Below, one piece after another: positions 55,139 to 64,000 of a stretch of DNA of 64,000 bases (its first letter is position 1; every line of letters starts with the position of its first letter). The stretch is taken from assembly GCA_003280655.1 (NCBI GenBank), contig QCEK01000003.1, forward strand, positions 62,001 through 126,000, written 5' to 3'. Both the position numbers and the translations under genes were made by a program. The DNA is from Prochlorococcus sp. AG-355-O17 (GTDB taxonomy: Bacteria > Cyanobacteriota > Cyanobacteriia > PCC-6307 > Cyanobiaceae). Under the pieces are notes generated by a model. It made no database searches. It was not told the DNA's origin and worked only from the letters and a program-made list of their open reading frames with translations.

Positions 55139-55765
55139 TTAATTAGTTGGGTTAGAAATTTTATCTTTATTTTCATTGGATTCAGGCTTCATCCAATCAT
55201 AGACTTCTTCAGGTAATTTACCAACTCTGATATCTGAAGCTGGGATTTCATGAGGGTCCATTACTCCTTTAGGAAGATAGGCAAGTTCTCTAAGAGGTTT
55301 AACTGATGGATCTGTTGTGACGTTTGTAGGTAGTCTACCAAGTGCTACATTATCGAAATTTAGATTGTGTCTGTCGAAAGTAGCTAATTCATATTCTTCG
55401 GTCATTGATAGACAATTAGTTGGACAATATTCAACACAATTGCCGCAAAATATACAAACTCCAAAATCTATTGAATAATTTCGAAGTTCCTTTTTTTTGG
55501 TTTCTTTATTCATTACCCAATCAACTACTGGGAGATTGATGGGACATACTCTCACACAAACTTCGCAGGCAATACATTTATCGAATTCATAATGTATCCT
55601 TCCTCTATATCTTTCAGAAGGTATTAATTTTTCATATGGATACTGAACAGTAACAGGTCTTCTTCGAAGATGATCAAAAGTTACAGCTATACCATTGTAT
55701 AAATATTTACCAGCATTAAATGCCTCTTTGATATAACTATTTATTTGTTGAAGAAAATTGTTCAT
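55139..55765 (-). CDS. ndhI: NAD(P)H-quinone oxidoreductase subunit I (ferredoxin-type)
   Basis: 208 residues. Two [4Fe-4S] motifs: C64-x2-C67-x2-C70-x3-C74 and C104-x2-C107-x2-C110-x3-C114 ([12 protein letters not shown] and [12 protein letters not shown]). It passes electrons from ferredoxin along the hydrophilic arm of NDH-1. The N-terminal helix and [36 protein letters not shown] are typical of NdhI. It follows ndhA by 68 bases. Confidence 0.97.
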   Translation of the reverse strand: MNNFLQQINSYIKEAFNAGKYLYNGIAVTFDHLRRRPVTVQYPYEKLIPSERYRGRIHYEFDKCIACEVCVRVCPINLPVVDWVMNKETKKKELRNYSIDFGVCIFCGNCVEYCPTNCLSMTEEYELATFDRHNLNFDNVALGRLPTNVTTDPSVKPLRELAYLPKGVMDPHEIPASDIRVGKLPEEVYDWMKPESNENKDKISNPTN

Positions 55766-55833
55766 GTTGAAAAATTTACTTTGTTCTTTTATTTTAGTGG
55801 ATTGATTTTAAATTTAAGTATTTTTACTTAAAT

Positions 55834-56952
55834 TTAACCACCAAAGAATTGTGGAAAAGCAAGTTTTAATCCTGCAGTTATCAAAAGATTAGCAAGAGAA
55901 ATTGGAAGAAGAAACTTCCATCCTAGATCTAAAAGTTGATCTATTCTTACTCTAGGAGTTGTCCAACGTAATAAAATTGCAATGAAAACTAAAAGATATG
56001 CTTTTAAAACAGTCATTACAATACCTATTGATGCAGTGAAAACCTGAATGAAGGGTGCATTAATGGGCAAATTTAGAAACTTAGCTATTAATTCAACTGG
56101 AATAGGAAACCCCCATCCTCCCAAATAAAGTATTGATACCAATAATGCTGAAAGAATTAAATTAATGTAACTACCAAGGTAGAACAATGCGAATTTCATC
56201 CCTGCATATTCAGTTTGATATCCTGCAACTAATTCCTCTTCAGCTTCAGGTAAGTCAAATGGAAGTCTTTCGCATTCTGCAAGAGCACAAATCCAAAAGA
56301 CTATAAAACCAACTGGTTGTCTCCAAATATTCCAACTTAAGATTCCAGCACCACTTTGTTGGTTAACAATGTCGATAGTACTGAGAGAATTTGTCATTAG
56401 TACTATGGCTAGTACAGATAAAGCTAAAGGTATTTCGTAACTTATTGATTGTGCTGCTGCTCTTAATCCTCCTAATAATGAATATTTATTGTTTGATGCA
56501 TATCCGCTCATAAGAAGTCCAATTGGCTGGATACTGCTTAAAGCTATCCACAGGAAAATCCCAATACCAACGTTACTTATTAAAAGGTTTTGTCCAAAAG
56601 GGACAATTAACCAGGACAGAATCACTGGGATAAGAACTAAAATTGGTCCTGCAGTGAAGAGAATCCCATCCGCTTTAGCAGGAATAATATCCTCTTTGAC
56701 AAGTAACTTAAGACCATCTGCAATTGGTTGGAGGACACCAAGCGCTCCCGCATATTCTGGGCCTATTCTTTGTTGAGCAGCAGCAGATATTTTTCTTTCA
56801 AGCCAAACTGTTACTAAAACGCCAACCACTGCCGCTACTAAAACCAAAAGCATAGGTAGAGGGAGCCAAATTATATGAGCGATTTCACTGGAAAGGCCAA
56901 AACCCTTTAAGAATTCATTAAAACTATATTCGAGATCTAATCCGTATTCCAA
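55834..56952 (-). CDS. ndhA: NAD(P)H-quinone oxidoreductase subunit 1
   Basis: 372 residues, eight to nine helices of the NuoH/NdhA family. Conserved: [45 protein letters not shown] near residue 48, [15 protein letters not shown] near residue 164, and [38 protein letters not shown] near residue 224, with the quinone-gating Glu cluster. It joins the hydrophilic and membrane arms. It is the first gene of the ndhA-I-G-E run, 76 bases after gltA. Confidence 0.97.
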   Translation of the reverse strand: MEYGLDLEYSFNEFLKGFGLSSEIAHIIWLPLPMLLVLVAAVVGVLVTVWLERKISAAAQQRIGPEYAGALGVLQPIADGLKLLVKEDIIPAKADGILFTAGPILVLIPVILSWLIVPFGQNLLISNVGIGIFLWIALSSIQPIGLLMSGYASNNKYSLLGGLRAAAQSISYEIPLALSVLAIVLMTNSLSTIDIVNQQSGAGILSWNIWRQPVGFIVFWICALAECERLPFDLPEAEEELVAGYQTEYAGMKFALFYLGSYINLILSALLVSILYLGGWGFPIPVELIAKFLNLPINAPFIQVFTASIGIVMTVLKAYLLVFIAILLRWTTPRVRIDQLLDLGWKFLLPISLANLLITAGLKLAFPQFFGG

Positions 56953-57028
56953 AATTTTTTATGTTATTTACTTAATACATTAACTCCTCACAAACAATAT
57001 GTGTGTTTTTTATGAAAAGCTGCAAATA

Positions 57029-58174
57029 TTATTCTCTACTTTCTAGGCTGATCCAATCTCTTGGTGCTGAACCTGTATAGATTTGCGAAGGTCTAAAAAT
57101 TCTATTTGCCCCAAGTTGCTCTCTCCAATGAGCTAACCAACCAGCCACTCTAGATATGGCAAAAATTGGAGTAAATAAATCACGAGGAATACCAAGTTTT
57201 CTATAAACAAGACCAGAATAAAAATCCACGTTAGGGAATATACCTTTAGGTCCAAGTCTTGGTATTGCCTCTGCCTCAAGTGATTTAGCAACTTCATACA
57301 TTTCATCTGCTCCAAATCTAATAAAAAGCTCTTCTGCCAGTTTTTGAAGAATTATTGCTCTTGGATCTTTAACTTTATATTCTCTGTGGCCGAAGCCCAT
57401 TATCTTACTTTTATTTTTAATTGCATTATCTAAAAAAGACCCAGCATTTTCTGGAGTTTTAATCTCTTCTAACATTGCAATTACATCCTCATTTGCTCCT
57501 CCATGCAGCGGGCCAGCTAGGGTTCCTACTGCAGAGGCGATAACAGCATATGGGTCTGTAAGAGTGCTTGCAGTAACTCTAGCGCTAAATGTACTTGCGT
57601 TTAAACTATGTTCGGCATGTAAAATTAAACATCTATCAAAAACTTTTGCAGCTATTGGATCTTGTTCTTTTTCAGTCAGCATGTAAAGAAAATTTGATGA
57701 ATAAGTTAAATCATCTCTAGGTTGAATAGGGTCTTGTCCTTTTCTAATAAGTTGAAACGCAGCAATCATTGTGGGAATTTTTGCTATTAGTCTTATTACT
57801 GCGTTGTAAATGTAATTAGGATCATCTATTGCTCTACGTGAATAGAATAACCCCAAAGAAGCTGCACTAGATTGAAGAGCATCCATAGGATGACCTGTCG
57901 CAGGGAAACATTTCATCATATCTCTGACTCTAAAACTCAACCTTCGGTGCATCTGAACTTCTTGTTCAAAATCTCTAAGTTGAATAGCTGTGGGCAATTC
58001 ACCCCAAATTAATAGGTAAGCAGTTTCTAAAAAACTGCTTTTTTTGGATAGTTCCTCAATGGAGTAACCTCTGTATAACAATTTACCTTTGTTGCCGTCA
58101 ATATCACAGATAGATGAATTAGTAACTGGGACGCCCTCTAATCCTGGTTTTAAAATTAGTTTGTTACTATCCAA
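57029..58174 (-). CDS. gltA: Citrate synthase
   Basis: 381 residues. YRGYSIEEL near residue 34, the catalytic-region His in LILHAEHSLNASTFSARV near residue 182, GPLHGGANEDV near residue 221, and GFGHREYKVKDPRA near residue 261, where His and the following Arg act on oxaloacetate. It forms citrate for 2-oxoglutarate and biosynthesis. It lies upstream of ndhA on the same strand. Confidence 0.95.
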   Translation of the reverse strand: MDSNKLILKPGLEGVPVTNSSICDIDGNKGKLLYRGYSIEELSKKSSFLETAYLLIWGELPTAIQLRDFEQEVQMHRRLSFRVRDMMKCFPATGHPMDALQSSAASLGLFYSRRAIDDPNYIYNAVIRLIAKIPTMIAAFQLIRKGQDPIQPRDDLTYSSNFLYMLTEKEQDPIAAKVFDRCLILHAEHSLNASTFSARVTASTLTDPYAVIASAVGTLAGPLHGGANEDVIAMLEEIKTPENAGSFLDNAIKNKSKIMGFGHREYKVKDPRAIILQKLAEELFIRFGADEMYEVAKSLEAEAIPRLGPKGIFPNVDFYSGLVYRKLGIPRDLFTPIFAISRVAGWLAHWREQLGANRIFRPSQIYTGSAPRDWISLESRE

Positions 58175-58300
58175 TTGCTTAATTCAATATCAAATACTTA
58201 TAGATTAAAGATAGTCAAATAATTTTTAATTAACCACAAGATATTAATTTCACAAAAATTTAAAATGATTGTGTCTGAAGCTTGTTTGAATAACTTTAAT

Positions 58301-59767
58301 TTAAAGAATTTTTAATATTGTTTCTTTATAAAGAATTGGATTTTGATCAGGAATAGATTGACTTATGATTTCTAGCGATTCTTCATTTGATATTTTTAAA
58401 ATATTTCTAATGAGAAAATTAAGGTCCTTCAAATTAGAAAAATATTCAATTTTATTAGAATTACCATTTTTGATATCAACTTTTGAATAAAGAACAGCAG
58501 ATTTATCTTTATTACTTTTTAGGTTAAAAAATTTTTTTGATATTTTCTCTAGTTTTTTACCATCAATTAAATGATTACTTATTACTTGTAAACCTCCTGA
58601 TTCTAAAGAATAGATTTTTTCATAAGTTAATTGTTTTACAACATCGTCTTTTTCTTCAAGAATATCTTTAGAATATATCGAATAAATATCTTCATTTTGT
58701 TTCAAAGTATATTTGTTGAAATCTTTTAGTTTTTCAAAAGCACTTAAATCAAATTGATCTTCATTATTTTTTTCAAATGTAATAAGCCAATCTTTATTTG
58801 AATTGAGAATTAAAATGTTTTGATTATCATTTTGATTAAACTCTTCAAAAAAATTGAGTTCAAAATCATTTATTAAAGGTTTTAGATATTTTTCAAAATT
58901 TTTGATATCGCTAAAAATTGAAATTTCAGTATTATCTTTATTAGTATTCTCTTGATTTATTAACTGATCGTAAGTAAGAATATCAATATTTTTTTTATTA
59001 TTTAGTAAATAGGATTTTAAAATTAAATATTTATTTTTTAAATCAAATGTTGTAGCTATAACATCCTCTTTGTTCTCAGTAAAAATTTCTTTATCAAAAA
59101 ATATACTTTCCCAAAAATTATTTGTGAGTAATATATTTTTTTCGTTTTTTAGTCCAAAAAGTTCTTCCTCATATTGAAATTTTTTTTCTTTAAAATTATT
59201 GCTGGAGTTAATACTATTTTTGATTAATTTTTTATTTGATGAGGCAATTATGTAATTATCCTCTGTTCGGTATATATAGTTAAGGAAATTTATTTTGTTT
59301 TCTCTATTAATTGAAATTATCTCATCAATTTGATCAATTTTTTTTGGTAAATTTAATAAATCGTCTATTGTTTTTTCTGGCTTAATTTTAAAAATAATCA
59401 AAATATCATCTTTAAGCTTTTTATTATTTTCAAAAAATGAGATTATAATTTCATTGTTATAGATATCTTCTAATTTATTGTGGCCTAGATCTATACCTAA
59501 GTAATCTAATATAGAGTCTTTTATTAAAACAAAGTCATCTTGGTTTGTTGAATTTTTATCTTTTTCATTATTATTAACAATATGAAAACTATCTAAATTT
59601 GAAATAAATAATAATTTATTGTTTTTAGGAATATATCTTAAGATATTTAGTTGCTCAATATTTCTACTTTGCTCATTATTTTTATTAGAAGAAATTTTTT
59701 TAAAACCAAAAAAAAGTAATAAAGATAATACTAGTATTATGGCTATTACTTTAAGTTTCATTATCAA
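58301..59767 (-). CDS. Large unknown membrane-anchored protein (DUF3352-like layout)
   Basis: 488 residues, very rich in Lys, Asn, Asp, Glu and Ile. One N-terminal hydrophobic anchor (VIAIILVLSLLLFFGF, about 7-22) is followed by a long extracytoplasmic part. IPKNNKLLFISNLDSFHI near residue 46, IIFKIKPEKTIDDLLNL near residue 125 and YIIASSNKKLIKNSI near residue 172 recall the domain order of the cyanobacterial DUF3352 family, but I cannot confirm it. No enzyme motif seen. It is 126 bases upstream of gltA. Confidence 0.75.
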   Translation of the reverse strand: MIMKLKVIAIILVLSLLLFFGFKKISSNKNNEQSRNIEQLNILRYIPKNNKLLFISNLDSFHIVNNNEKDKNSTNQDDFVLIKDSILDYLGIDLGHNKLEDIYNNEIIISFFENNKKLKDDILIIFKIKPEKTIDDLLNLPKKIDQIDEIISINRENKINFLNYIYRTEDNYIIASSNKKLIKNSINSSNNFKEKKFQYEEELFGLKNEKNILLTNNFWESIFFDKEIFTENKEDVIATTFDLKNKYLILKSYLLNNKKNIDILTYDQLINQENTNKDNTEISIFSDIKNFEKYLKPLINDFELNFFEEFNQNDNQNILILNSNKDWLITFEKNNEDQFDLSAFEKLKDFNKYTLKQNEDIYSIYSKDILEEKDDVVKQLTYEKIYSLESGGLQVISNHLIDGKKLEKISKKFFNLKSNKDKSAVLYSKVDIKNGNSNKIEYFSNLKDLNFLIRNILKISNEESLEIISQSIPDQNPILYKETILKIL

Positions 59768-59838
59768 TGTTTATTTTTATTTTTAACAATAAACTTACTA
59801 CTGCAACTTAATTTATTAAATTGTAAATAACACATAAT

Positions 59839-60201
59839 TTGTCCTATAAATTGGGAAGTTATCCAAAATCTATAAATGCTTCTAGTCTCAATGATTGGTT
59901 TAATTCTGAGAAAGAAGATCCAGTTATAATTGATGTAAGAGAACAGTCAGAGCTTGAAATAGCTCGTTTCTCAAAAGAATTTTTACATATACCAATTAGT
60001 AAAGTCACATCTGAATATGTTGAAGAAATATTTGCTGGTTTAATAGACAGAGAAATTGTAGTTACCTGTCATGCAGGAATAAGAAGTTATAACTTTTCTC
60101 AATGGTGCTTGGATAATAATATTGTGCGCGAAATATGGAATTTGGAGGAGGGTATTGATGGATGGAGTAGATATATTGACCCATCAATCCCAAGGTATTG
60201 A
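59839..60201 (+). CDS. Single-domain rhodanese-like protein
   Basis: 120 residues. The rhodanese fold is shown by VIIDVREQSELEIARF near residue 29 and the active loop C77-HAGIRS (VVTCHAGIRSYNF), with catalytic Cys and Arg in the right spacing for a six-residue loop of sulfur-transferase type, then the conserved WNLEEGIDGWSRYIDP. It moves sulfane sulfur, but its donor and acceptor are unknown. The start is TTG 59839. It is tail to tail with trpB, with no gap. Confidence 0.9.
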   Translation: MSYKLGSYPKSINASSLNDWFNSEKEDPVIIDVREQSELEIARFSKEFLHIPISKVTSEYVEEIFAGLIDREIVVTCHAGIRSYNFSQWCLDNNIVREIWNLEEGIDGWSRYIDPSIPRY

Positions 60202-61446
60202 TTAAATATCTAATGAAGATGCAACAGTATTAACATCTTTGTCGCCTCTACCAGAGCAATTGATAACTATATGAGTATCTTTTTCAAGAGTAGGGCATAA
60301 TTTATCTAGCCAAGCAAAGGCATGGGAAGTTTCAAGTGCAGGTATAATTCCTTCTAGTTCACTAACAAGTTTTAAAGCGTCTAAAGCTTCTTGATCTGTG
60401 ACTGATCCATATTCTGCTCTACCTATATCTTTTAAATGGCTATGTTCAGGTCCTACTCCAGGGTAATCTAAACCTGCACTTATTGAGTGAGCTTCTTGCA
60501 CTTGACCATTATCATCTTGCAAGAGAAGACTCATTGATCCATGCAAAATTCCAACTGACCCTTTAGTGATAGTGGCAGCATGTTTGTCAGTATCAACTCC
60601 GCTTCCTGCGGCTTCAACTCCAATAAGACGCACAGAAGTTTCTTTAACAAAAGGATGGAAAAGCCCCATTGCATTTGATCCCCCACCTACACAAGCAAGC
60701 AAAATATCTGGCATAGATCCAAATGATTCCAAACATTGTTTTTTAGTTTCTTCACCTATAACTGCATGAAAATCTCGCACAATCTTTGGAAAAGGGTGTG
60801 GGCCTGCAACAGAGCCTAAAATGTAGTGTGTGGTTTCGACATTAGAAACCCAATCTCTAATGGCCTCACTAGTAGCATCCTTAAGTGTTGCAGTTCCAGA
60901 ATTTACAACTTTAACTTCAGCTCCTAGAAGTTTCATTCTGAAAACGTTAAGGGATTGCCTTTTTATGTCTTCAGCACCCATGTAGATAATACATTTCAAG
61001 CCAAATCTCGCACAAACAGTAGCAGTAGCAACTCCATGCTGACCTGCTCCAGTTTCTGCAATTATTCTTTTTTTGCCCATTCTTATTGCCAATAACGCTT
61101 GACCAAGAGCATTATTAATTTTGTGAGCCCCAGTATGATTTAAATCTTCTCTTTTAAGCCATATTCTAGGAGTTGCTTGTTTATTTTTGTAATGTTCAGT
61201 AAGTCTTTTGGCTTCATAAAGTGGTGTTTCTCTTCCTACATAAGTCTTAAGTAGATGATTTAATTCTTCTACAAAAAGTTTATCTTTCCATGCATTAGAT
61301 GCAGCGTCTTCAAGCTCAAAAAGAGCGGGCATTAGCGTTTCAGGAACATATTGACCACCATATTTTCCAAATCTTCCCTCTTTGGAGGGTTGATTTAAAT
61401 CTTCATTTTTATAGTTTTGATCTTTGCGAGAAAATGTACTTACCAC
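60202..61446 (-). CDS. trpB: Tryptophan synthase beta chain
   Basis: 414 residues. PLP lysine K109 in [31 protein letters not shown] near the N-terminus, [13 protein letters not shown] near residue 133 and a [10 protein letters not shown] glycine loop near residue 253. It condenses indole with serine to tryptophan. No trpA is adjacent. It is divergent from the SUI1 gene. Confidence 0.96.
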   Translation of the reverse strand: MVSTFSRKDQNYKNEDLNQPSKEGRFGKYGGQYVPETLMPALFELEDAASNAWKDKLFVEELNHLLKTYVGRETPLYEAKRLTEHYKNKQATPRIWLKREDLNHTGAHKINNALGQALLAIRMGKKRIIAETGAGQHGVATATVCARFGLKCIIYMGAEDIKRQSLNVFRMKLLGAEVKVVNSGTATLKDATSEAIRDWVSNVETTHYILGSVAGPHPFPKIVRDFHAVIGEETKKQCLESFGSMPDILLACVGGGSNAMGLFHPFVKETSVRLIGVEAAGSGVDTDKHAATITKGSVGILHGSMSLLLQDDNGQVQEAHSISAGLDYPGVGPEHSHLKDIGRAEYGSVTDQEALDALKLVSELEGIIPALETSHAFAWLDKLCPTLEKDTHIVINCSGRGDKDVNTVASSLDI

Positions 61447-61494
61447 TTTTTCTATAGAATAAGTATTAACTAACTATAGATTATATTGAAAATA

Positions 61495-61806
61495 ATGGGA
61501 AAAAAGAATTGGATCGAATTTGATAATCAAGAAAATAAATCTGAAGAAACAGCTAAGGTAGATACTTTTAATAAAAGATCAAAAATAAATATTTCAAAAC
61601 AAAAAAAAGGTAAAAAGGGCAAGACTATAACTTTAATTAGAGGTTTAGGCACTGAGGATGAAATCTTATTAAAAGAATTACTAAAAAAAATTAAAGTTTT
61701 TTGTGGGACTGGAGGAATATTAATTGATAGAAATATCCAGTTACAGGGTGATATGGTATCGAAATCAATTGAGTTTCTTCGTAAAGAAGGATTTCATAAT
61801 TTGTGA
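61495..61806 (+). CDS. SUI1/YciH-family translation factor
   Basis: About 103 residues. A Lys-rich N-terminus (KKNWIEFDNQENKSEE) leads into a SUI1 domain: TLIRGLGTEDEILLKELLKKIKVFCGTGGILIDRNIQLQGDMVSKSIEFLRKEGF. The GTGG motif and QGD are characteristic. Bacterial homologues of eIF1 influence start codon choice. An in-frame TTG at 61486 would add three residues; ATG 61495 is more likely. The gene is 43 bases upstream of cysC. Confidence 0.92.
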   Translation: MGKKNWIEFDNQENKSEETAKVDTFNKRSKINISKQKKGKKGKTITLIRGLGTEDEILLKELLKKIKVFCGTGGILIDRNIQLQGDMVSKSIEFLRKEGFHNL

Positions 61807-61848
61807 AGCAAGGGTTAGGATAGTTTTTTAATCATGATGAAGTAAAAA

Positions 61849-62475
61849 ATGAAAGAACAAAATCAAACAAAGTCAACCAATATAAAGTGGCATAACTTAA
61901 CTATTGATAGAGAAAAGTTAGAGAAAATGAGAGGTCATAAAGGTATGGTTATCTGGTTTACAGGTTTATCTGGTTCTGGTAAAAGTACTTTGGCCAATGC
62001 TTTAAATGAAGTTTTACACTTAGATGGTTTTTCGACTTATGTGTTGGATGGAGATAATATTAGACACGGTTTATGTAAAGATCTTGGTTTTTCGGATGAA
62101 GATAGAGAAGAAAATATAAGAAGAATTGGCGAAGTTGCGAATTTATTTATGAATGCTGGGATAATAACTATTACAGCATTCGTTTCGCCATTTATTAGCG
62201 ATAGAGATAAAGTGAGAAAAATTATTGGATCTAAGGATTTTATTGAAGTTTATTGTGCTGCTGATATTACAGTTTGCGAAAATAGGGATACTAAAGGTCT
62301 TTATAAGAAAGCTCGTTTGGGTGAAATTAAGGAATTCACAGGGATTTCTAGTCCATATGAAACTCCTCTTAATCCCGAAATTGTTGTTGATACAGGTTCG
62401 TTAGAATTAAATGATTCAGTTGAAAAAATTATTAACTACCTTAAAAAAGAAAACTTTCTTAACAAGGCCTTATAG
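61849..62475 (+). CDS. cysC: Adenylylsulfate kinase
   Basis: 208 residues. P-loop GLSGSGKST at residues 39-47, then VLDGDNIRHGLCKDLGFSDEDREENIRRIGEV near residue 66 and the PAPS-region SPFISDRDKVRKIIG. It phosphorylates APS to PAPS for sulfation or reduction. cysK at 22.7 kb is the other sulfur assimilation gene in the window. The gene is tail to tail with purE. Confidence 0.96.
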   Translation: MKEQNQTKSTNIKWHNLTIDREKLEKMRGHKGMVIWFTGLSGSGKSTLANALNEVLHLDGFSTYVLDGDNIRHGLCKDLGFSDEDREENIRRIGEVANLFMNAGIITITAFVSPFISDRDKVRKIIGSKDFIEVYCAADITVCENRDTKGLYKKARLGEIKEFTGISSPYETPLNPEIVVDTGSLELNDSVEKIINYLKKENFLNKAL

Positions 62476-62487
62476 AAAAATATTAGT

Positions 62488-63024
62488 TCAATTATTTTGA
62501 AGATAATTGTCAGCTCCAATATTTGATAACTTACTATTTTTAGTTCTTACCTGTGAATGTAGATTTTCTCTGAATTCTTTCAAATTTTTCTTTATGGATT
62601 CATCAAATAAACTGATCATCTCTATTGCCAACAATCCAGCATTCTGACCTCCATTAATTGCAACTGTTGCAACTGGAATTCCAGCGGGCATTTGAACTAT
62701 TGATAAAAGAGAGTCAATCCCCTTAAGTGTCTTACTCTCTACTGGTACGCCAATTACAGGAATGCAAGTTATTGATGCCAGCATTCCAGGAAGATGAGCA
62801 GCACCCCCAGCACCGGCAATTATTACTTTTATGTTTTCTGATTCTGCATTTTTTGCATATTCCATCATTTCAATGGGTGTTCGATGTGCAGAAAGTATAC
62901 AAACTTCAGTTTTTATTCCAAATTCTCTTAAAATATCAATGGCAGGTTTCAATGTTTTTAGATCTGAATCACTACCCATTACGACAGCAATTTTATAAAT
63001 ATCTTTAGAATTCAATTCTGACAA
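62488..63024 (-). CDS. purE: N5-carboxyaminoimidazole ribonucleotide mutase
   Basis: 178 residues. PurE signatures are VVMGSDSDLKTLKPA near residue 14, ILSAHRTPIEM near residue 43 and IIAGAGGAAHLPGMLA near residue 68. It converts N5-CAIR to CAIR in purine synthesis. No purK is adjacent. It lies 89 bases before chlM on the other strand. Confidence 0.95.
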   Translation of the reverse strand: MSELNSKDIYKIAVVMGSDSDLKTLKPAIDILREFGIKTEVCILSAHRTPIEMMEYAKNAESENIKVIIAGAGGAAHLPGMLASITCIPVIGVPVESKTLKGIDSLLSIVQMPAGIPVATVAINGGQNAGLLAIEMISLFDESIKKNLKEFRENLHSQVRTKNSKLSNIGADNYLQNN

Positions 63025-63113
63025 AATAACAAATCAATTCTTTCCCATAATGGCGTGCAATTAATTTGGCGCCAGTTAGTTAGTATAAAAAGAATAAATT
63101 TTCATAGAATATT

Positions 63114-63815
63114 ATGACGTCAAATAAGATTATCGAAAAAAGTGAAGTAAGAGAGTATTTTAATGGCACTGGCTTTGAAAGATGGAATAAAATTTATAGC
63201 AAATCTGATGAAATTAATACGGTTCAGAAAAATATTAGGAAAGGACATCAAAAAACTGTAGATGATGTAGTCTCATACATCAAAAATTATCCTGAATTAA
63301 CAAAAAAAAGTTATTGTGATGCAGGCTGTGGTGTAGGAAGTCTTACCATACCTTTATTAAGACTCGGTATAAAAGAACTACTGCTGAGCGATATTTCATC
63401 TGAAATGATTAAAGAAACAAAAAAACGCATTCATGAATTAGGTTTGAGTCAAGGTAAAATTAAGTATGAAGTCTGTGATCTGGAAAAATTAAAAGGATTA
63501 TTTGACGTTGTAGTTTGTTTAGATGTATTTATTCATTATCCTCAACCGGTCGCAGAAGAAATGGTTCAACATCTATGCGATTTAAGCAAAGAAAAACTAA
63601 TCGTTAGTTTTGCTCCTTATACTCCAGTTCTTGCTGTTCTAAAAAATATTGGAAAATTATTTCCTGGGCCAAGTAAAACTACAAGGGCATATACATTGAA
63701 AGAAAGGGGTATTATTAATGCTGCTAAAGAAAAAGGATTTAAAGTTGTTAAAAAGAAATTAAATCAAGCTCCTTTTTATTTTTCAAAACTAATTGAATTC
63801 GAAAAAATTAAATAA
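63114..63815 (+). CDS. chlM: Magnesium-protoporphyrin IX methyltransferase
   Basis: 233 residues. EVREYFNGTGFERWNKIY near residue 8 is the ChlM N-terminus, the SAM-binding motif CDAGCGVGSLTIPLL is near residue 67, and DVVVCLDVFIHYP near residue 129 holds the acidic motif. It methylates Mg-protoporphyrin IX, the step after magnesium chelatase toward chlorophyll. hemD at 15.7 kb supplies the same pathway earlier. TATAAA occurs 30 bases upstream (63084-63089). Confidence 0.96.
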   Translation: MTSNKIIEKSEVREYFNGTGFERWNKIYSKSDEINTVQKNIRKGHQKTVDDVVSYIKNYPELTKKSYCDAGCGVGSLTIPLLRLGIKELLLSDISSEMIKETKKRIHELGLSQGKIKYEVCDLEKLKGLFDVVVCLDVFIHYPQPVAEEMVQHLCDLSKEKLIVSFAPYTPVLAVLKNIGKLFPGPSKTTRAYTLKERGIINAAKEKGFKVVKKKLNQAPFYFSKLIEFEKIK

Positions 63816-63816
63816 T

Positions 63817-64000
63817 TTATCTTACTAAATGATTTTCAAGCGCATAACGAACTAATTCTGTTCGGCTAGATGTACCTGTCTTGATAAAAAGTCTACTTAC
63901 ATATTTCTCAACATTTCTAATAGATGTTTCAAGCTTTCTAGCAATTTCCTTGTTCATCAGTCCCTCTGCTACTAGTTGAAGCACACTTGCTTCTCTAGGA
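63817..64000 (-). CDS. LuxR-family response regulator, C-terminal part (5' end outside window)
   Basis: A minus-strand frame open to the right edge and ending TAA at 63817-63819. The visible 60 residues are a LuxR-type helix-turn-helix: REASVLQLVAEGLMNKEIARKLETSIRNVEKYVSRLFIKTG, ending ELVRYALENHLVR. The N-terminus, probably a receiver domain, is cut off. It lies tail to tail with chlM, one base apart. NblR-like regulators have this layout, but assignment is not possible from the fragment. Confidence 0.85.
   Translation of the reverse strand, partial: PREASVLQLVAEGLMNKEIARKLETSIRNVEKYVSRLFIKTGTSSRTELVRYALENHLVR

Noticed and set aside
62727..63008. 93-codon plus-strand frame opposite purE
   Set aside because: Antisense to all PurE signatures; no independent support.

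Overview
This window reads as a core segment of a marine picocyanobacterial chromosome, most likely a high-light-adapted Prochlorococcus. The basis is very low GC (roughly 30 percent by eye), gaps of only a few bases or overlapping ends between most genes, and oxygenic-photosynthesis genes (ndh, chlM, ycf3, ycf34, petL, carotenoid desaturases, rpaA and rpaB) mixed with streamlined housekeeping genes. I cannot fix the clade from sequence alone. Coding is dense on both strands. There is no rRNA, CRISPR array, insertion sequence or prophage gene. The only RNA gene found is tRNA-Asn.

Layout. 1-4.4 kb, minus strand: the 5' part of a YihY/BrkB-type membrane protein, an inositol-monophosphatase-family enzyme, a TolC-type channel and a PDZ-radical SAM protein. 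4.4-9.5 kb: DUF3120 membrane protein, nadB, a VKOR-thioredoxin fusion, rimO and the tiny petL. 9.5-16.9 kb: unknown and FemAB-like proteins, a RibD-type reductase next to a double PTPS/QueD-like protein, aroK, a Crr7-like NDH-1 assembly factor, a GST, rbfA-hemD and an SRPBCC protein. 16.9-24.8 kb: crtQ, an IscA-type protein, a TPR/LpxB-like/membrane trio, an epimerase, ndhO, a J-domain protein, cysK, a UPF0367 protein and an orphan ABC ATPase. 24.8-26 kb: tRNA-Asn with a terminator, then the least gene-dense stretch, with a paired direct repeat and one unknown gene. 26-38.5 kb: rpaA, holB-tmk-copper ATPase, ycf3, radA, rpaB, the lipid cluster plsX-fabH-fabD-plsC, a divergent tsaB and ycf34. 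38.5-50.1 kb: tRNA nucleotidyltransferase, RRM protein, crtB-pds, ndhM, a LysR regulator divergent from an NnrU/Z-ISO-like gene, ndhF, ndhD and scpA. 50.1-64 kb: nucleotidyltransferase, metF, a PedR-like regulator, a CYTH protein, nadK, ndhAIGE, gltA, an unknown secreted protein, rhodanese, trpB, SUI1, cysC, purE, chlM and the C-terminus of a LuxR-type regulator.

How the genes work together. Eight NDH-1 subunits (O, M, F, D, E, G, I, A) and a probable assembly factor lie in five places, so cyclic electron flow and respiration are a main theme. Three certain carotenoid genes (crtB, pds, crtQ) and a candidate zeta-carotene isomerase make lycopene precursors. plsX, fabH, fabD and plsC link fatty-acid initiation to phospholipid synthesis. 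hemD and chlM are tetrapyrrole steps. rpaA (clock output) and rpaB (light stress) lie 6 kb apart.

I did not find a clear undescribed multi-gene system; most of the window is conserved core. The points most worth a second look are the 26-residue tandem repeat in front of PlsX, the asymmetric double PTPS protein coupled to a stand-alone RibD-type reductase, and the repeat-bearing gap after tRNA-Asn.
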